The position numbers and the translations under genes are program-made. The notes beneath the pieces are model-generated. The model searched no databases. It was not told the DNA's origin and saw only the letters and a list, made by a program, of their open reading frames with translations. 64,000 nucleotides of DNA from Klebsiella sp. RIT-PI-d (GTDB taxonomy: Bacteria; Pseudomonadota; Gammaproteobacteria; Enterobacterales; Enterobacteriaceae), in contig NZ_LGIT01000009.1 of the NCBI RefSeq assembly GCF_001187865.1, positions 434,001 to 498,000 on the forward strand, in the 5' to 3' direction. Every line of letters begins with the position of its first letter. Position 1 is the stretch's first letter. Below, piece after piece: positions 29,622 to 39,704 of this stretch.

Positions 29622-30674
29622 ATGAATTATCAGAATGACGATTTGCGTATTAAAGAGATTAACGAATTACTGCCTCCTGTAGCACTGCTGGAAAAATTTC
29701 CCGCCACTGAGAACGCAGCGAACACCGTTGCGCACGCTCGTAAAGCGATCCATAAAATTCTTAATGGTAATGATGATCGTCTGCTGGTGGTTATCGGACC
29801 TTGTTCTATTCACGATCCTGCGGCCGCGAAAGAATATGCCGCACGGCTGCTGACGTTGCGTCAGGAATTGAGCAATGAGCTGGAAATCGTGATGCGTGTC
29901 TATTTTGAAAAACCGCGTACTACTGTGGGCTGGAAAGGGCTGATTAACGATCCGCACATGGACAGCAGCTACCAGATTAACGATGGTCTGCGTATTGCCC
30001 GTAAACTGTTGCTTGATATCAACGACAGCGGTTTACCCGCCGCCGGTGAGTTTCTCGATATGATCACGCCGCAGTATCTGGCCGATCTCATGAGCTGGGG
30101 CGCAATCGGCGCGCGTACTACCGAATCTCAGGTTCACCGCGAGCTGGCCTCCGGCCTTTCCTGCCCGGTAGGCTTTAAAAATGGTACCGATGGCACCATC
30201 AAAGTGGCTATCGATGCGATCAATGCTGCCGGTGCCCCGCACTGTTTTCTGTCCGTCACCAAGTGGGGGCATTCAGCCATTGTTAACACCAGCGGTAACG
30301 GCGACTGCCATATCATTCTGCGCGGCGGCAAAATGCCGAACTACAGCGCGCAGCATGTGGCGGACGTTAAAGAAGGGCTGGCCAACGCCAATCTTGCGCC
30401 GCAGGTCATGATCGATTTCAGCCACGCAAACTCCAGCAAGCAGTTTAAAAAGCAGATGGAAGTGGGCGCAGATGTTTGCCAGCAGATGGCGAACGGCGAA
30501 AAAGCGATTATTGGCGTGATGATCGAAAGTCATCTGGTTGAAGGTAATCAGAATCTTGAAGGCGGCGAGCCGCTGACTTACGGTAAAAGCATCACTGACG
30601 CCTGTATTGGCTGGGAAGACACTGACGCACTATTGCGCCAGCTGGCAGACGCGGTAAAAGCTCGCCGCGGCTGA
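29622..30674 (+). CDS. aroG: 3-deoxy-7-phosphoheptulonate synthase, Phe-sensitive
   Basis: AroG condenses phosphoenolpyruvate and erythrose-4-phosphate, the first step to aromatic amino acids; this isozyme is feedback-inhibited by phenylalanine. It has 350 residues, as in E. coli. Motifs GPCSIHDPAAA, KPRTTVGWKG, GARTTESQVHRELAS and DFSHANSSK form the active site and metal site. The upstream TyrR box agrees with the AroG identity. Confidence 0.97.
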   Translation: MNYQNDDLRIKEINELLPPVALLEKFPATENAANTVAHARKAIHKILNGNDDRLLVVIGPCSIHDPAAAKEYAARLLTLRQELSNELEIVMRVYFEKPRTTVGWKGLINDPHMDSSYQINDGLRIARKLLLDINDSGLPAAGEFLDMITPQYLADLMSWGAIGARTTESQVHRELASGLSCPVGFKNGTDGTIKVAIDAINAAGAPHCFLSVTKWGHSAIVNTSGNGDCHIILRGGKMPNYSAQHVADVKEGLANANLAPQVMIDFSHANSSKQFKKQMEVGADVCQQMANGEKAIIGVMIESHLVEGNQNLEGGEPLTYGKSITDACIGWEDTDALLRQLADAVKARRG

Positions 30675-30680
30675 TGAAAA

Positions 30681-30704
30681 AGGCCGAATATCGCTATTCG
30701 GCCT
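30681..30704. terminator. terminator between aroG and gpmA
   Basis: A perfect 10-bp stem AGGCCGAATA/TATTCGGCCT with TCGC loop. On the minus strand it is followed by TTTTTC (good for gpmA); on plus it follows aroG by 6 bp. Confidence 0.8.
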
Positions 30705-30744
30705 GTTATATTTCGCGTTTATGCCTGCCGGGCAGGCATATTGG

Positions 30745-31497
30745 TTATTTCGCTTTACCCTGATTAGCCACGGCCGCGGCTTTCGCAGCGATTTCGTCGG
30801 CGTTACCCAGGTAGTAATGTTTGATCGGTTTGAAGTTCTCGTCGAACTCATATACCAGCGGTACGCCGGTCGGGATGTTCAGTTCGAGGATCTCATCTTC
30901 GCCCATATCGTCGAGGTATTTTACCAGCGCACGCAGGGAGTTACCGTGAGCGGCGATGATCACGCGCTCGCCGCTTTTCAGGCGCGGTAAAATGCTTTCA
31001 TTCCAGTAAGGGATCACGCGGTCAATGGTCAGCGCCAGACTTTCGGTCAGCGGCAGTTCCTCTGCGGTCAGCGATGCATAACGCGGATCGTGGCCCGGAA
31101 AACGCTCATCTTCTTTGGTCAATGCTGGCGGCGTTACTGCAAAACCACGACGCCACTGTTTAACCTGCTCGTCGCCATATTTCTCAGCGGTTTCCGCTTT
31201 GTTTAGACCCTGCAACGCACCGTAGTGACGTTCATTCAGCTTCCACGATTTTTCAACCGGTAACCATGCCTGATCAACACCGTCCAGGATATTCCACAGG
31301 GTATGGATCGCACGTTTTAGCACCGAGGTATAGGCGAAGTCGAAGCTATAGCCTTCGTCCTTCAGCAGTTTGCCTGCCGCTTTAGCTTCAGAAACGCCTT
31401 TTTCAGAAAGATCAACATCGTACCAACCGGTAAAACGGTTTTCGTTGTTCCACTGACTTTCACCGTGACGAACCAGAACCAGCTTAGTTACAGCCAT
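30745..31497 (-). CDS. gpmA: 2,3-bisphosphoglycerate-dependent phosphoglycerate mutase
   Basis: GpmA interconverts 3- and 2-phosphoglycerate in glycolysis through a phosphohistidine. His11 in [12 protein letters not shown] is the phosphorylated residue, and the second His lies in [11 protein letters not shown] at about 184. ATG 31497 gives 250 residues, the E. coli length, with GAGGAG 7 nt upstream; a start at 31512 would add five residues. A Fur box lies just upstream. Confidence 0.97.
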   Translation of the reverse strand: MAVTKLVLVRHGESQWNNENRFTGWYDVDLSEKGVSEAKAAGKLLKDEGYSFDFAYTSVLKRAIHTLWNILDGVDQAWLPVEKSWKLNERHYGALQGLNKAETAEKYGDEQVKQWRRGFAVTPPALTKEDERFPGHDPRYASLTAEELPLTESLALTIDRVIPYWNESILPRLKSGERVIIAAHGNSLRALVKYLDDMGEDEILELNIPTGVPLVYEFDENFKPIKHYYLGNADEIAAKAAAVANQGKAK

Positions 31498-31523
31498 ACG
31501 CGTACTCCTCAAGCTTCATTGAA

Positions 31524-31538
31524 TGATAATAATTCTCA
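31524..31538 (-). promoter_or_regulatory. Fur box upstream of gpmA
   Basis: TGATAATAATTCTCA fits the 7-1-7 Fur consensus TGATAAT-N-ATTATCA with one mismatch, 27 bp before the gpmA start. Iron-Fur control of gpmA is known in E. coli. Confidence 0.8.
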
Positions 31539-31671
31539 TTATATTGCCATGACCCGGTCAGCGGCAACGTTTACCCCTAACCATAGCGAAAATAGGCGGT
31601 AAGTGTAAGGTGCTTGTGAATTTGCAGTTATTATTTTGTCTCTGAGTGGCGTTAATTTCAGCAAACTGGAT

Positions 31672-31696
31672 AAAAAAAGCCCTCCTGGCAGAGGGC
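31672..31696 (-). terminator. terminator of galETKM
   Basis: GCCCTC/GAGGGC stem (31679-31684, 31691-31696). On the minus strand it is followed by seven T, directly after the galM stop. Confidence 0.88.
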
Positions 31697-31702
31697 ATGG
31701 TT

Positions 31703-32743
31703 TCAGGCAGGTATGAAATGATATTCCGTCAGGCTGACGTATTCGTCGCCCGGGCGCAGGATGCAGCTCGGCTGCGGCCATTCCGGATGGTTAGGGGAAT
31801 CAGGTAAAAATTCGCTTTCCAGTGCCAGCCCCTGCCAGGCCTGATAAGTGCCCGGCTCCCGGGAGGAGGTGCCCTCCAGAAAATTGCCCGAATAAAATTG
31901 CAGGGCAGGGGCCGAGGTATAGACCGCCATCTGCAATTTCTTGTCATCAGACCACAGGTACGCCGCAGGAACGGTCGCATCGCCTTTCGCCTGTAGCAGA
32001 AACGCATGATCATAGCCGTTGACCTTGCGCTGATCGTCGTCACTCAGGAAATCAGCGGCAATCGGTTTCGGCTGACGAAAGTCAAAGCTGGTACTGTCTA
32101 CGTTTTTTAATCCGCTGCGCGGTATGCCACCTTCATCGACCGGTAAGTAAGCATCGGCCAGAATTTGCAGCGTATGATTACGCACGTCTGAGCGTTCACC
32201 GTTAAGGTTGAAATAGACATGATTAGTCAGATTCACCGGACACGGTTTAGTTACCGTGGCGCGGTATTCAATCACGATGCGATTGTCGTCAGTCAGCGTG
32301 TAGCGCACGGTAGCACTCAGATCGCCAGGAAAGCCCTGGTCGCCATCGGCAGATTCCAGCGAGAAAATCACTTCATGCTCGCTTTGATGCTGATAGGTCC
32401 AGCGTCGCTTATCAAAACCTTCCGGCCCGCCATGCAGCTGATTCACGCCCTGACTTGGCACCACATTAAAGACGTTGCCATCCAGTTCAAAACGGCTATC
32501 GGCGATACGGTTAGCATAGCGACCAATCGATGCGCCAAAAAAGGCTTCATGCTGCGGATACTGCTCGGGACCGGCGCAGCCGAGGATCGCTTCGCGCACC
32601 GTGCTGTCCGAAAGCGTGACGCGGGCGGAAAGTAGCGTCGCGCCCCAGTCCATTAGCGTGACAACCAACCCTGCACCATTGCGCAGGGTAATTAACCGAA
32701 ACGGCAGCCCATCAGGGGCGCTAGCGGGCGTATTTTTTAGCAC
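31703..32743 (-). CDS. galM: aldose 1-epimerase (galactose mutarotase)
   Basis: GalM converts beta-D-galactose to the alpha anomer used by GalK. It has 346 residues, equal to E. coli. GRYANRI (substrate Arg/Asn), the His in [13 protein letters not shown], the catalytic His in [11 protein letters not shown] and the Glu in [14 protein letters not shown] are present. It is the last gene of galETKM; its start overlaps the galK stop by 7 bp. Confidence 0.97.
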   Translation of the reverse strand: MLKNTPASAPDGLPFRLITLRNGAGLVVTLMDWGATLLSARVTLSDSTVREAILGCAGPEQYPQHEAFFGASIGRYANRIADSRFELDGNVFNVVPSQGVNQLHGGPEGFDKRRWTYQHQSEHEVIFSLESADGDQGFPGDLSATVRYTLTDDNRIVIEYRATVTKPCPVNLTNHVYFNLNGERSDVRNHTLQILADAYLPVDEGGIPRSGLKNVDSTSFDFRQPKPIAADFLSDDDQRKVNGYDHAFLLQAKGDATVPAAYLWSDDKKLQMAVYTSAPALQFYSGNFLEGTSSREPGTYQAWQGLALESEFLPDSPNHPEWPQPSCILRPGDEYVSLTEYHFIPA

Positions 32744-33885
32744 TGACCTGCTCCTTGTGATGGTTTACAAACGTAGAACGTCTCTTTGATACCGGTTTTT
32801 GCTTCGTATTGTTCTGCAACGGCTTTTTCAACGCGTTCAACCAGCGCTTGTGGAATGAGCGCAACAATGCAGCCGCCAAAGCCACCGCCGGTCATACGCA
32901 CGCCCCCCTGGTCACCAATGGTGGCTTTAACAATTTCAACCAGGGTATCGATTTGCGGGACGGTGATTTCAAAGTCATCGCGCATTGAAGCGTGAGATTC
33001 AGCCATCAGGGTACCCATACGTTGCAGGTCGCCGCGCTCCAGCGCCTCAGCCGCTTCAACCGTGCGAATATTTTCTGTCAGCACGTGGCGTACGCGTTTC
33101 GCCACTGTCGGGTCCAGATTGTTGGCCACTTTATTAAACTCGTCCAGCTTCACATCGCGCAGGGCAGGCTGCTGGAAGAAACGCGCGCCGGTTTCACACT
33201 GTTCACGGCGCGTGTTGTATTCACTGCCCACCAAAGTGCGTTTGAAATTGCTGTTAATAATAACAACCGCCACGCCCTCGGGCATCGACACTGCTTTGGT
33301 GCCCAGCGTGCGGCAGTCAAGCAGAAGGGCATGGTCTTTCTTACCGAGCGCAGAGATCAGCTGATCCATAATGCCGCAGTTACAGCCGACAAACTGGTTC
33401 TCGGCTTCCTGACCGTTAAGCGCGATTTGCGCCCCGTCCAGCGGCAAATGATACAGCTGCTGAAATACGGTCCCGACCGCGACTTCCAGAGACGCTGAAG
33501 AGCTAAGACCCGCACCCTGCGGAACGTTGCCGCTAATCACTAAATCCGCACCGTCAAAACCGGCGTTGCGCTGCTGAAGATGTTTAACCACCCCGCGTAC
33601 ATAGTTAGACCACTGCTGGGTGTCATGAGCCACGATGGGCGCATCCAGTGAGAATTCGTCAATTTGATTGTCATAGTCGGCGGCAATGACGCGTACGGTA
33701 CGATCGCTTCGCGGCGCACAGCTAATGACGGTTTGATAATCGATCGCGCAGGGCAGTACGAAGCCATCGTTGTAGTCGGTATGTTCACCAATCAGATTGA
33801 CGCGGCCGGGTGCCTGAATCGCATGCGTGGCAGGATAGCCGAATTTTTCAGCAAACAGGGATTGGGTTTTTTCTTTCAGACTCAT
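32737..33885 (-). CDS. galK: galactokinase
   Basis: GalK phosphorylates alpha-D-galactose at C1. It belongs to the GHMP kinase family: [15 protein letters not shown] (galactokinase signature, about 27-41), [14 protein letters not shown] (ATP loop, about 117-130) and the C-terminal [11 protein letters not shown]. It has 382 residues, the E. coli length. It lies 2 bp after galT. Confidence 0.98.
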   Translation of the reverse strand: MSLKEKTQSLFAEKFGYPATHAIQAPGRVNLIGEHTDYNDGFVLPCAIDYQTVISCAPRSDRTVRVIAADYDNQIDEFSLDAPIVAHDTQQWSNYVRGVVKHLQQRNAGFDGADLVISGNVPQGAGLSSSASLEVAVGTVFQQLYHLPLDGAQIALNGQEAENQFVGCNCGIMDQLISALGKKDHALLLDCRTLGTKAVSMPEGVAVVIINSNFKRTLVGSEYNTRREQCETGARFFQQPALRDVKLDEFNKVANNLDPTVAKRVRHVLTENIRTVEAAEALERGDLQRMGTLMAESHASMRDDFEITVPQIDTLVEIVKATIGDQGGVRMTGGGFGGCIVALIPQALVERVEKAVAEQYEAKTGIKETFYVCKPSQGAGQC

Positions 33886-33887
33886 GA

Positions 33888-34934
33888 TTATTCTCCGGAT
33901 TCGCGAAAATGGACGTCGCTGACGGCCCGCAGGCGCTCTGCGGCCTGCTCTGCGGTAAGATCGCGCTGGGTCTCTGCCAGCATTTCGTAGCCGACCATGA
34001 ACTTACGTACCGTCGCGGAGCGCAGCAGCGGCGGATAAAAATGGGCGTGCAGCTGCCAGTGCTGACCATCTTCACCGTTAAACGGTGCACCGTGCCAGCC
34101 CATAGAATACGGGAAGGAGCACTGGAAAAGATTGTCGTAACGGCTGGTCAGTTTTTTCAACGCCAGCGCCAGATCCTGGCGTTGTTCGTCAGTAAGATCG
34201 GTGATACGCAATACGTGAGTTTTAGGCAGCAACAGCGTTTCAAATGGCCAGGCAGCCCAGTAGGGGACCACGGCCAGCCAGTGATCGGTTTCAACGACCG
34301 TACGGCTACCGTCTGCCAGCTCACGCTGTACATAATCCACCAGCATCGGAGAATGCTGTTCGTCAAAATAGCTTTTTTGCAGGCGATCTTCGCGTTCTAT
34401 CTCATTAGGCAGAAAGCTGTTGGCCCATACCTGGCCGTGTGGATGCGGATTGGAGCAGCCCATCGCCGCGCCTTTGTTTTCAAACACCTGAACCCAGGGA
34501 TAATGTTGCCCCAGATCTGCGGTTTGCTGCTGCCAGGTGCTGACAATTTCCGCCAGCGCGGCCACGCTCAGTTCTGGCAGCGTTTTACTGTGATCCGGCG
34601 AGAAGCAGATAACCCGGCTGGTACCGCGAGCACTCTGACAGCGCATCAGGGGATCGTCGCTTTCCGGCGCATCCGGCGTATCGGTCATCAGCGCGGCAAA
34701 GTCATTGGTAAACACGTAAGTACCCGTGTAGTTCGGATTAGTGTCACCCGTTACGCGAGTGTTCCCCGGACACAAAAAGCAGTCCGGATCGTGCGCGGGC
34801 AGCGTTTGCTGAGACGGCGTCTCCTGCGCGCCCTGCCACGGACGTTTGGCGCGATGCGGGGAAACCAGGATCCACTGTCCGGTTAACGGGTTATAACGGC
34901 GATGCGGATGATCGACCGGGTTAAATTGTGTCAT
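33888..34934 (-). CDS. galT: galactose-1-phosphate uridylyltransferase
   Basis: GalT transfers UMP from UDP-glucose to galactose-1-phosphate through a uridylyl-histidine. NPHPHGQVW carries the nucleophile (about His166), and the zinc ligands include Cys52 and Cys55 in CFLCPGN. ATG 34934 gives 348 residues, as in E. coli, with AAGGAA upstream; a GTG one codon earlier is also in frame. It is 9 bp from galE. Confidence 0.97.
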   Translation of the reverse strand: MTQFNPVDHPHRRYNPLTGQWILVSPHRAKRPWQGAQETPSQQTLPAHDPDCFLCPGNTRVTGDTNPNYTGTYVFTNDFAALMTDTPDAPESDDPLMRCQSARGTSRVICFSPDHSKTLPELSVAALAEIVSTWQQQTADLGQHYPWVQVFENKGAAMGCSNPHPHGQVWANSFLPNEIEREDRLQKSYFDEQHSPMLVDYVQRELADGSRTVVETDHWLAVVPYWAAWPFETLLLPKTHVLRITDLTDEQRQDLALALKKLTSRYDNLFQCSFPYSMGWHGAPFNGEDGQHWQLHAHFYPPLLRSATVRKFMVGYEMLAETQRDLTAEQAAERLRAVSDVHFRESGE

Positions 34935-34943
34935 CACTGTTCC

Positions 34944-35960
34944 TTAGTCTGCATAACCCTGCGGATGGCGGGACTGCCAGTGCCAGGTATCCTGCGCCAT
35001 TTGATCAAGCGTACGGGAGACGCGCCAGTTAAGTTCTTTATCGGCTTTGCTGGCATCAGCCCAGTAGGCGGGAAGATCGCCGTCGCGCCGCGGGGCAAAG
35101 TGGTAATTGACCGGTTTACCGCAGGCTTTACTGAACGCGTTCACCACGTCCAGCACGCTGCTGCCGATGCCTGCGCCGAGGTTATAAACGTGGACGCCGG
35201 GTTTATCAGCCAGTTTTTGCATTGCTGCAACATGACCGTCAGCCAGGTCCATCACGTGTATATAGTCACGCACGCCGGTGCCGTCTTCGGTCGGATAGTC
35301 ATTGCCAAAAATAGCCAGTGATTCACGACGGCCTACCGCAACCTGAGCAATATACGGCATCAGGTTGTTAGGGATACCTTGCGGATCTTCACCCATATCG
35401 CCCGACGGGTGGGCACCGACCGGATTGAAATAGCGCAGCAGAGCGATGCTCCATTCCGGCTGGGCTTTTTGTAAGTCGGTAAGGATCTGTTCGACCATCA
35501 GCTTACTTTTGCCGTAGGGGCTTTGTGGAGTCCCGGTTGGAAAGCTTTCAACGTAGGGGATTTTCGGCTGATCGCCATAAACGGTTGCAGAGGAGCTGAA
35601 AATAAAGTTTTTGACGTTAGCTGCCCGCATCGCGGAGATCAGACGTAGCGTACCGTTAACGTTGTTATCGTAGTACTCAAGCGGTTTAGCGACCGACTCA
35701 CCCACGGCTTTCAAACCGGCAAAATGGATAACCGTTTCGATAGCGTGATCGTGGAGGATTTCCGTCATCAGCGCTTCATTACGAATATCGCCTTCGACAA
35801 ACGTCGGATGCTTGCCGCCGAGACGTTCGATAACTGGCATCACGCTGCGCTTGCTGTTACACAAATTGTCCAGAATGATGACATCGTGGCCGTTTTGCAG
35901 CAGCTGCACACAGGTATGACTTCCAATGTAACCGCTACCACCTGTAACCAGAACTCTCAT
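34944..35960 (-). CDS. galE: UDP-glucose 4-epimerase
   Basis: GalE interconverts UDP-galactose and UDP-glucose with bound NAD. It is a short-chain dehydrogenase: NAD motif GGSGYIGSH at residues 7-15, Ser124 in SSSATVYG, and the catalytic YxxxK in SPYGKSK. ATG 35960 gives 338 residues, the E. coli length. An ATG at 35975 is possible but the GGAGCGAAAA ribosome site supports 35960. The internal GalR operator lies in the first codons. Confidence 0.98.
   Translation of the reverse strand: MRVLVTGGSGYIGSHTCVQLLQNGHDVIILDNLCNSKRSVMPVIERLGGKHPTFVEGDIRNEALMTEILHDHAIETVIHFAGLKAVGESVAKPLEYYDNNVNGTLRLISAMRAANVKNFIFSSSATVYGDQPKIPYVESFPTGTPQSPYGKSKLMVEQILTDLQKAQPEWSIALLRYFNPVGAHPSGDMGEDPQGIPNNLMPYIAQVAVGRRESLAIFGNDYPTEDGTGVRDYIHVMDLADGHVAAMQKLADKPGVHVYNLGAGIGSSVLDVVNAFSKACGKPVNYHFAPRRDGDLPAYWADASKADKELNWRVSRTLDQMAQDTWHWQSRHPQGYAD
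35926..35941 (-). promoter_or_regulatory. internal gal operator OI
   Basis: GTGGTAGCGGTTACAT on the minus strand is the E. coli OI sequence, inside the first codons of galE. It pairs with OE for GalR DNA looping. Confidence 0.9.
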
Positions 35961-35997
35961 TTTTCGCTCCATCATGCTTATGATATGTCATAAAGAT

Positions 35998-36003
35998 AGC
36001 ATA
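35998..36003 (-). promoter_or_regulatory. gal promoter P1 -10 hexamer
   Basis: TATGCT on the minus strand, in the same setting as E. coli galP1 (TTTGTTATGCTA), about 40 bp before galE. Confidence 0.7.
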
Positions 36004-36016
36004 ACAAAGTTGCGAA

Positions 36017-36034
36017 AAGTGTGACATGGAATAA
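36017..36034 (-). promoter_or_regulatory. CRP site of the gal operon
   Basis: AAGTGTGACATGGAATAA is identical to the E. coli gal CRP site, which activates P1 and represses P2. Confidence 0.9.
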
Positions 36035-36038
36035 GTTT

Positions 36039-36054
36039 GTGGAATCGTTTACAC
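36039..36054 (-). promoter_or_regulatory. external gal operator OE
   Basis: GTGGAATCGTTTACAC is identical to E. coli OE, bound by GalR and GalS. Spacing to OI is about 113 bp centre to centre, as expected for the repression loop. Confidence 0.9.
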
Positions 36055-36172
36055 CATAACGGATAACCTAATGTCACGTGTAAAAAGAGATGAAAATCAG
36101 CGGCTTCAGGACGGGTATGATAAATCCTAAAACCGCGTTACGCGCAGGTCCGCCCGATCGCCGCATTTCTCG

Positions 36173-37642
36173 TCAGCACGCGTCCAGGGCGTAGCGGTAA
36201 GTGCTACCCTCAGGCACAAAGGTGAGCCGGTGAGTGATGCAGTCTGGTGCGTCCTGTGCGTGATGAGAGACGAAAAGTAGCTGGGTGGTACCTTGCTTCA
36301 TCAGGATATCGATAAACCGGCGAACCAACTGACGGTTAAGCGGGTCCAGACCCTGTAACGGCTCATCAAGGATCAGTAATGTAGGGTGCTTCACCAGCGC
36401 GCGAGCAATCAGCGCCAGCCGCTGCTGACCCCAGGACAGGCTGTGGAACGGCGCATTGGCAAGCCGATTATCGATACCAAGAAGATCCAGCCACTGCTGC
36501 ACAAGATGCTGCTGGCGATCGGATACCGCCTGATAAATCCCGATAGAATCAAAATAGCCGGACAGGATCACGTTGCGCATAGTGGTGCTGACGCGATACT
36601 CCAGATGCAAACTGCTACTGACATAGCCAATATGCTTTTTAATGTCCCAGATAGTTTCTCCGCTTCCCCGACGACGGCCAAAAAGCGTCAGATCGTTGCT
36701 GTAGCCCTGGGGATGATCGCCGGTAATCAAACTTAACAGGGTTGATTTTCCCGCACCGTTTGGACCGATAATCTGCCAGTGTTCCCCCGGTTTTACCGTC
36801 CAGTTGAGGTGATTGAGGATCGGGCGGTCATTATACGAGACAACGCCATCCTTAAGCACAATACGCGGCACATCGGCGTCAAGCGTCAGGCTTACCGGCG
36901 GTTCATCAGCATCGGGCAGCCGGATAGTTTGCAGGCGCTCGCTATGCGCCAGTTGGCTTATTAGCGCCTGCTGCAACAATTGCTCTTTTTGTCCGGTTTC
37001 GATAAGCGTACAGTCAGCCAGCACCCCGGCTTGCTGCACGAACGCCGGGATTTCATCAAAGCGGTTAAGCACCAGCACTACGGTTAAGCCGTTACGGTTG
37101 AGCGATTCGAGTAAAATCGCCAGCTGTTGGCGAGAGTCAACGTCCAGTCCATCAAATGGCTCATCGAGGATCAGCAGATCGGGTTCGGTCATCAGAGCCT
37201 GACAGAGAAGCGTTTTACGCGTTTCGCCGGTGGAAAGATATTTAAAGCGGCGTTGAAGCAGGGCAGAGATGCCAAAGCGAGCGGCCAGCTGCGCGCAGCG
37301 CTGCGGATCGTGCACGCTCGCCTGGATAATCTCCGCCGTAGTCCGCCCGGTATCATCCTCGTCCGGACTCAGTAAATCGGTATTATTGCGTTGCCATTCG
37401 TCACTCACCAGTTTTTGTAACTGTTCAAAGGAGAGGCGGACGGGACGCGAAAAGCGGTTTTGCTGCACGCCTTTACTCAGTGATAACTCGCCTGACAGCG
37501 CTCTGGCGAGGGCTGATTTGCCGCTACCGTTAGTGCCGACAAACGCCCAGCTTTCACCCGTCTGCACCGTCAACTCGTTGATTGTCAGCACGCGGGTAGC
37601 GCTCAGATGAAACGTGCCTTGCGAAATATGCAATAATGACAT
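36173..37642 (-). CDS. modF: molybdate-associated ABC ATPase ModF
   Basis: ModF is a soluble double ABC ATPase (489 residues; E. coli 490) encoded with modE. Its precise role in molybdate handling is unclear. Two nucleotide-binding domains are seen: GTNGSGKSALA with signature YLSTGETRK and LLILDEPFDG, then GPNGAGKSTLL with LSWGQQR and LLILDEPLQG. No membrane segments are present. It follows modE by 65 bp on the same strand. Confidence 0.96.
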   Translation of the reverse strand: MSLLHISQGTFHLSATRVLTINELTVQTGESWAFVGTNGSGKSALARALSGELSLSKGVQQNRFSRPVRLSFEQLQKLVSDEWQRNNTDLLSPDEDDTGRTTAEIIQASVHDPQRCAQLAARFGISALLQRRFKYLSTGETRKTLLCQALMTEPDLLILDEPFDGLDVDSRQQLAILLESLNRNGLTVVLVLNRFDEIPAFVQQAGVLADCTLIETGQKEQLLQQALISQLAHSERLQTIRLPDADEPPVSLTLDADVPRIVLKDGVVSYNDRPILNHLNWTVKPGEHWQIIGPNGAGKSTLLSLITGDHPQGYSNDLTLFGRRRGSGETIWDIKKHIGYVSSSLHLEYRVSTTMRNVILSGYFDSIGIYQAVSDRQQHLVQQWLDLLGIDNRLANAPFHSLSWGQQRLALIARALVKHPTLLILDEPLQGLDPLNRQLVRRFIDILMKQGTTQLLFVSHHAQDAPDCITHRLTFVPEGSTYRYALDAC

Positions 37643-37707
37643 TGGTTATCCCGTTTTTTGCGAGGTTTTAAACAGGGATACGATCTCCGGTGCAGATTGT
37701 CAATCAC

Positions 37708-38496
37708 TCAACACAGCGTGGCGACAATCACCCGATCGGCATTAAACCAGGCAATTACCGGGCTGCCTTCTTCCAGATGAGCCGCCTGCCCGACAGGAAG
37801 CGTGGCGCACAGGGTCTGCCCGTCAGGCAGTTTCATCAGCACTTCGCACTGCTCACTTCCGCGTTCAATATGGCTGATAACGCCTGCAAGCTGATTATCT
37901 GCCGTGGCGGCTTCATTTCGATCCTGAGTAATATTGACCCACGGTGCTTTAAGCAGCACCAGCACCTCTTTCCCTTCTTCCAGACCAAGGCGCTCGCCGC
38001 TCTGGGCGGTAATCGCCACTTTCAGGCGGGTTTCACCGTCGGCCAGTAAAACGTCAACATGCTGTTGAATGCTGTCACGGTCGCGTGCGGTAACCGTGCC
38101 AAACCACTGATTACGAGCGCTGGTTTGCAGGGAGAAACGCGAAATAGCCGCCAGCAGGCTATTCAACGGCAGGCCGTCGTCCAGGCTTAATACGTCAAAC
38201 GCTTTTTGCTGAATTTGCGCCAGTAAATCGTACAGTTCAATCAACCGTTGACCGTAGCGGGTCAGCTGCGCGCCGCCGCCGCCCTTACCACCGGTAGCGC
38301 GATCGACCAGCGGCTGCTCGCTTAACTGATTCATTTCATTAATGGCATCCCAGGCGCTCTTATAGCTGATACCGGCCTCTTTTGCGCCCTGGCTGATGGA
38401 GCCAGTTTGCCCGATATGTTTGAGCAGGCTAATACGGCGCGGATCGGCAAAAAGGCGCTGCTGGAGTTTCAAAGTGAGAAGAATTTCAGCCTGCAT
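37708..38496 (-). CDS. modE: molybdate-responsive transcription regulator ModE
   Basis: ModE senses molybdate and represses modABC while activating some molybdoenzyme genes and moaA. The N-terminal winged helix-turn-helix (RISLLKHIGQTGSISQGAK with SYKSAWDAI, about residues 20-60) is followed by two MOP-type molybdate-binding domains (SARNQWFGTVTARDRD and APWVNITQDRN). ATG 38496 with an AGGA site gives 262 residues, the E. coli length. It is divergent from acrZ. Confidence 0.97.
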   Translation of the reverse strand: MQAEILLTLKLQQRLFADPRRISLLKHIGQTGSISQGAKEAGISYKSAWDAINEMNQLSEQPLVDRATGGKGGGGAQLTRYGQRLIELYDLLAQIQQKAFDVLSLDDGLPLNSLLAAISRFSLQTSARNQWFGTVTARDRDSIQQHVDVLLADGETRLKVAITAQSGERLGLEEGKEVLVLLKAPWVNITQDRNEAATADNQLAGVISHIERGSEQCEVLMKLPDGQTLCATLPVGQAAHLEEGSPVIAWFNADRVIVATLC

Positions 38497-38625
38497 AACA
38501 GTGTCCTGGCAAAAAGGGCATTGTGACGCAAACGGCAGAGGACGCCAACCACATCGCACAAATCGACAGTACTTTTCTGCCAAATCAGGTTAGAATAAGA
38601 CTCTTCACAATGTCTGGAGTTTGCC

Positions 38626-38775
38626 ATGTTAGAGCTGTTGAAAAGTCTGGTTTTTGCCGTGGTCATGGTCCCAGTGGTGATGGCTGTCATCCTGGGATTA
38701 ATTTATGGCCTGGGTGAAGTGTTTAACATTTTCTCCGGAGTCGGTCACAAAGATCGCTCTGCGCAGCGCCGCTAA
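38626..38775 (+). CDS. acrZ: AcrAB-TolC accessory small membrane protein AcrZ
   Basis: A 49-residue single-helix protein found by direct translation, starting [13 protein letters not shown]. AcrZ (YbhT) binds the pump AcrB and alters export of some drugs. Only the last ten residues diverge from E. coli. It sits between divergent modE and modABC, its usual place, with its own terminator. Confidence 0.95.
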   Translation: MLELLKSLVFAVVMVPVVMAVILGLIYGLGEVFNIFSGVGHKDRSAQRR

Positions 38776-38782
38776 TTCCCCC

Positions 38783-38812
38783 AACGCCCGTTTTTCAACG
38801 GGCGTTTCTTTC
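38783..38812 (+). terminator. terminator of acrZ
   Basis: AACGCCCGTT/AACGGGCGTT stem (38783-38792, 38797-38806) followed by a T-rich run. Confidence 0.88.
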
Positions 38813-38887
38813 TGAAGTTTTCCTCATTAATGCCGATAGACTACCCATTGCGCGGTAGCAATTAACGCTGGGAAAAATCTGAGGTTT

Positions 38888-38911
38888 CGTTATATTATTA
38901 TGTATATAACG
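38888..38911. promoter_or_regulatory. ModE operator of modABC
   Basis: A 24-bp palindrome with arms CGTTATAT and ATATAACG, 20 bp before modA. It has the same spacing and arms as the E. coli modA operator, where ModE-molybdate represses. Confidence 0.9.
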
Positions 38912-38930
38912 ATACTCACAGGAGTTAAAG

Positions 38931-39704
38931 ATGGCACGTTCATGGGATTATACTTTTGCAGCAGCGTTAACACTGACAGTCACCGGTCACGCGCTGGCGG
39001 ATGACGGTAAAGTTACCGTTTTTGCTGCCGCGTCTCTGACTAACGCGATGCAGGACATCGCGGCGGAATATAAAAAAGAAAAACATGTTGAGGTGGTTTC
39101 TTCCTTTGCTTCTTCTTCCACCCTGGCCCGGCAAATTGAAGCAGGCGCGCCTGCGGATCTGTTTATTTCTGCCGATCAGAAATGGATGGATTACGCCGCA
39201 GATAAAAAAGCCATCGATACGGCCAGCCGCAAGACGCTGCTGGGGAATAGTCTGGTTGTAGTTGCGCCTGAAACCAGCAAGCTTGATAACGTGGCGATTG
39301 ATGCCAAAACAGACTGGACGCGTTTGCTGGACGGTGGGCGTCTGGCGGTAGGCGATCCTGACCACGTTCCGGCCGGCATTTATGCCAAAGAAGCGCTGCA
39401 AAAACTGGGCGCGTGGGCGACGCTTTCGCCAAAAATGGCCCCGGCTGAAGATGTGCGCGGCGCGCTGGCGCTGGTGGAGCGCAATGAAGCGCCGCTGGGT
39501 ATTGTCTACGGCTCTGATGCAGTGGCCAGTAAAGGGGTGAAAGTGGTCGGGACTTTCCCGGAAGATTCCCATCAAAAAGTGGAATATCCGCTGGCAATTA
39601 TTGACGGACACAATAATGCGACCGTCAGCGCGTTTTACACTTATCTACAAGGCCCGCAGGCCTCGGCGATTTTTAAACGTTACGGATTTACCACGCAACA
39701 ATGA
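38931..39704 (+). CDS. modA: molybdate ABC transporter substrate-binding protein
   Basis: ModA is the periplasmic molybdate/tungstate receptor. A signal peptide ends at HALADDG. The mature N-terminus VTVFAAASLTNAMQDIA carries oxyanion-contacting Ser residues, and GDPDHVPAGIYAKEAL is the second contact region. It has 257 residues, as in E. coli. The stop overlaps the modB start by 4 nt. Confidence 0.97.
   Translation: MARSWDYTFAAALTLTVTGHALADDGKVTVFAAASLTNAMQDIAAEYKKEKHVEVVSSFASSSTLARQIEAGAPADLFISADQKWMDYAADKKAIDTASRKTLLGNSLVVVAPETSKLDNVAIDAKTDWTRLLDGGRLAVGDPDHVPAGIYAKEALQKLGAWATLSPKMAPAEDVRGALALVERNEAPLGIVYGSDAVASKGVKVVGTFPEDSHQKVEYPLAIIDGHNNATVSAFYTYLQGPQASAIFKRYGFTTQQ

Noticed and set aside
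33909-34886. 325-codon frame antisense to galT
   Set aside because: It is fully covered by galT, with no family resemblance and no ribosome site of note.
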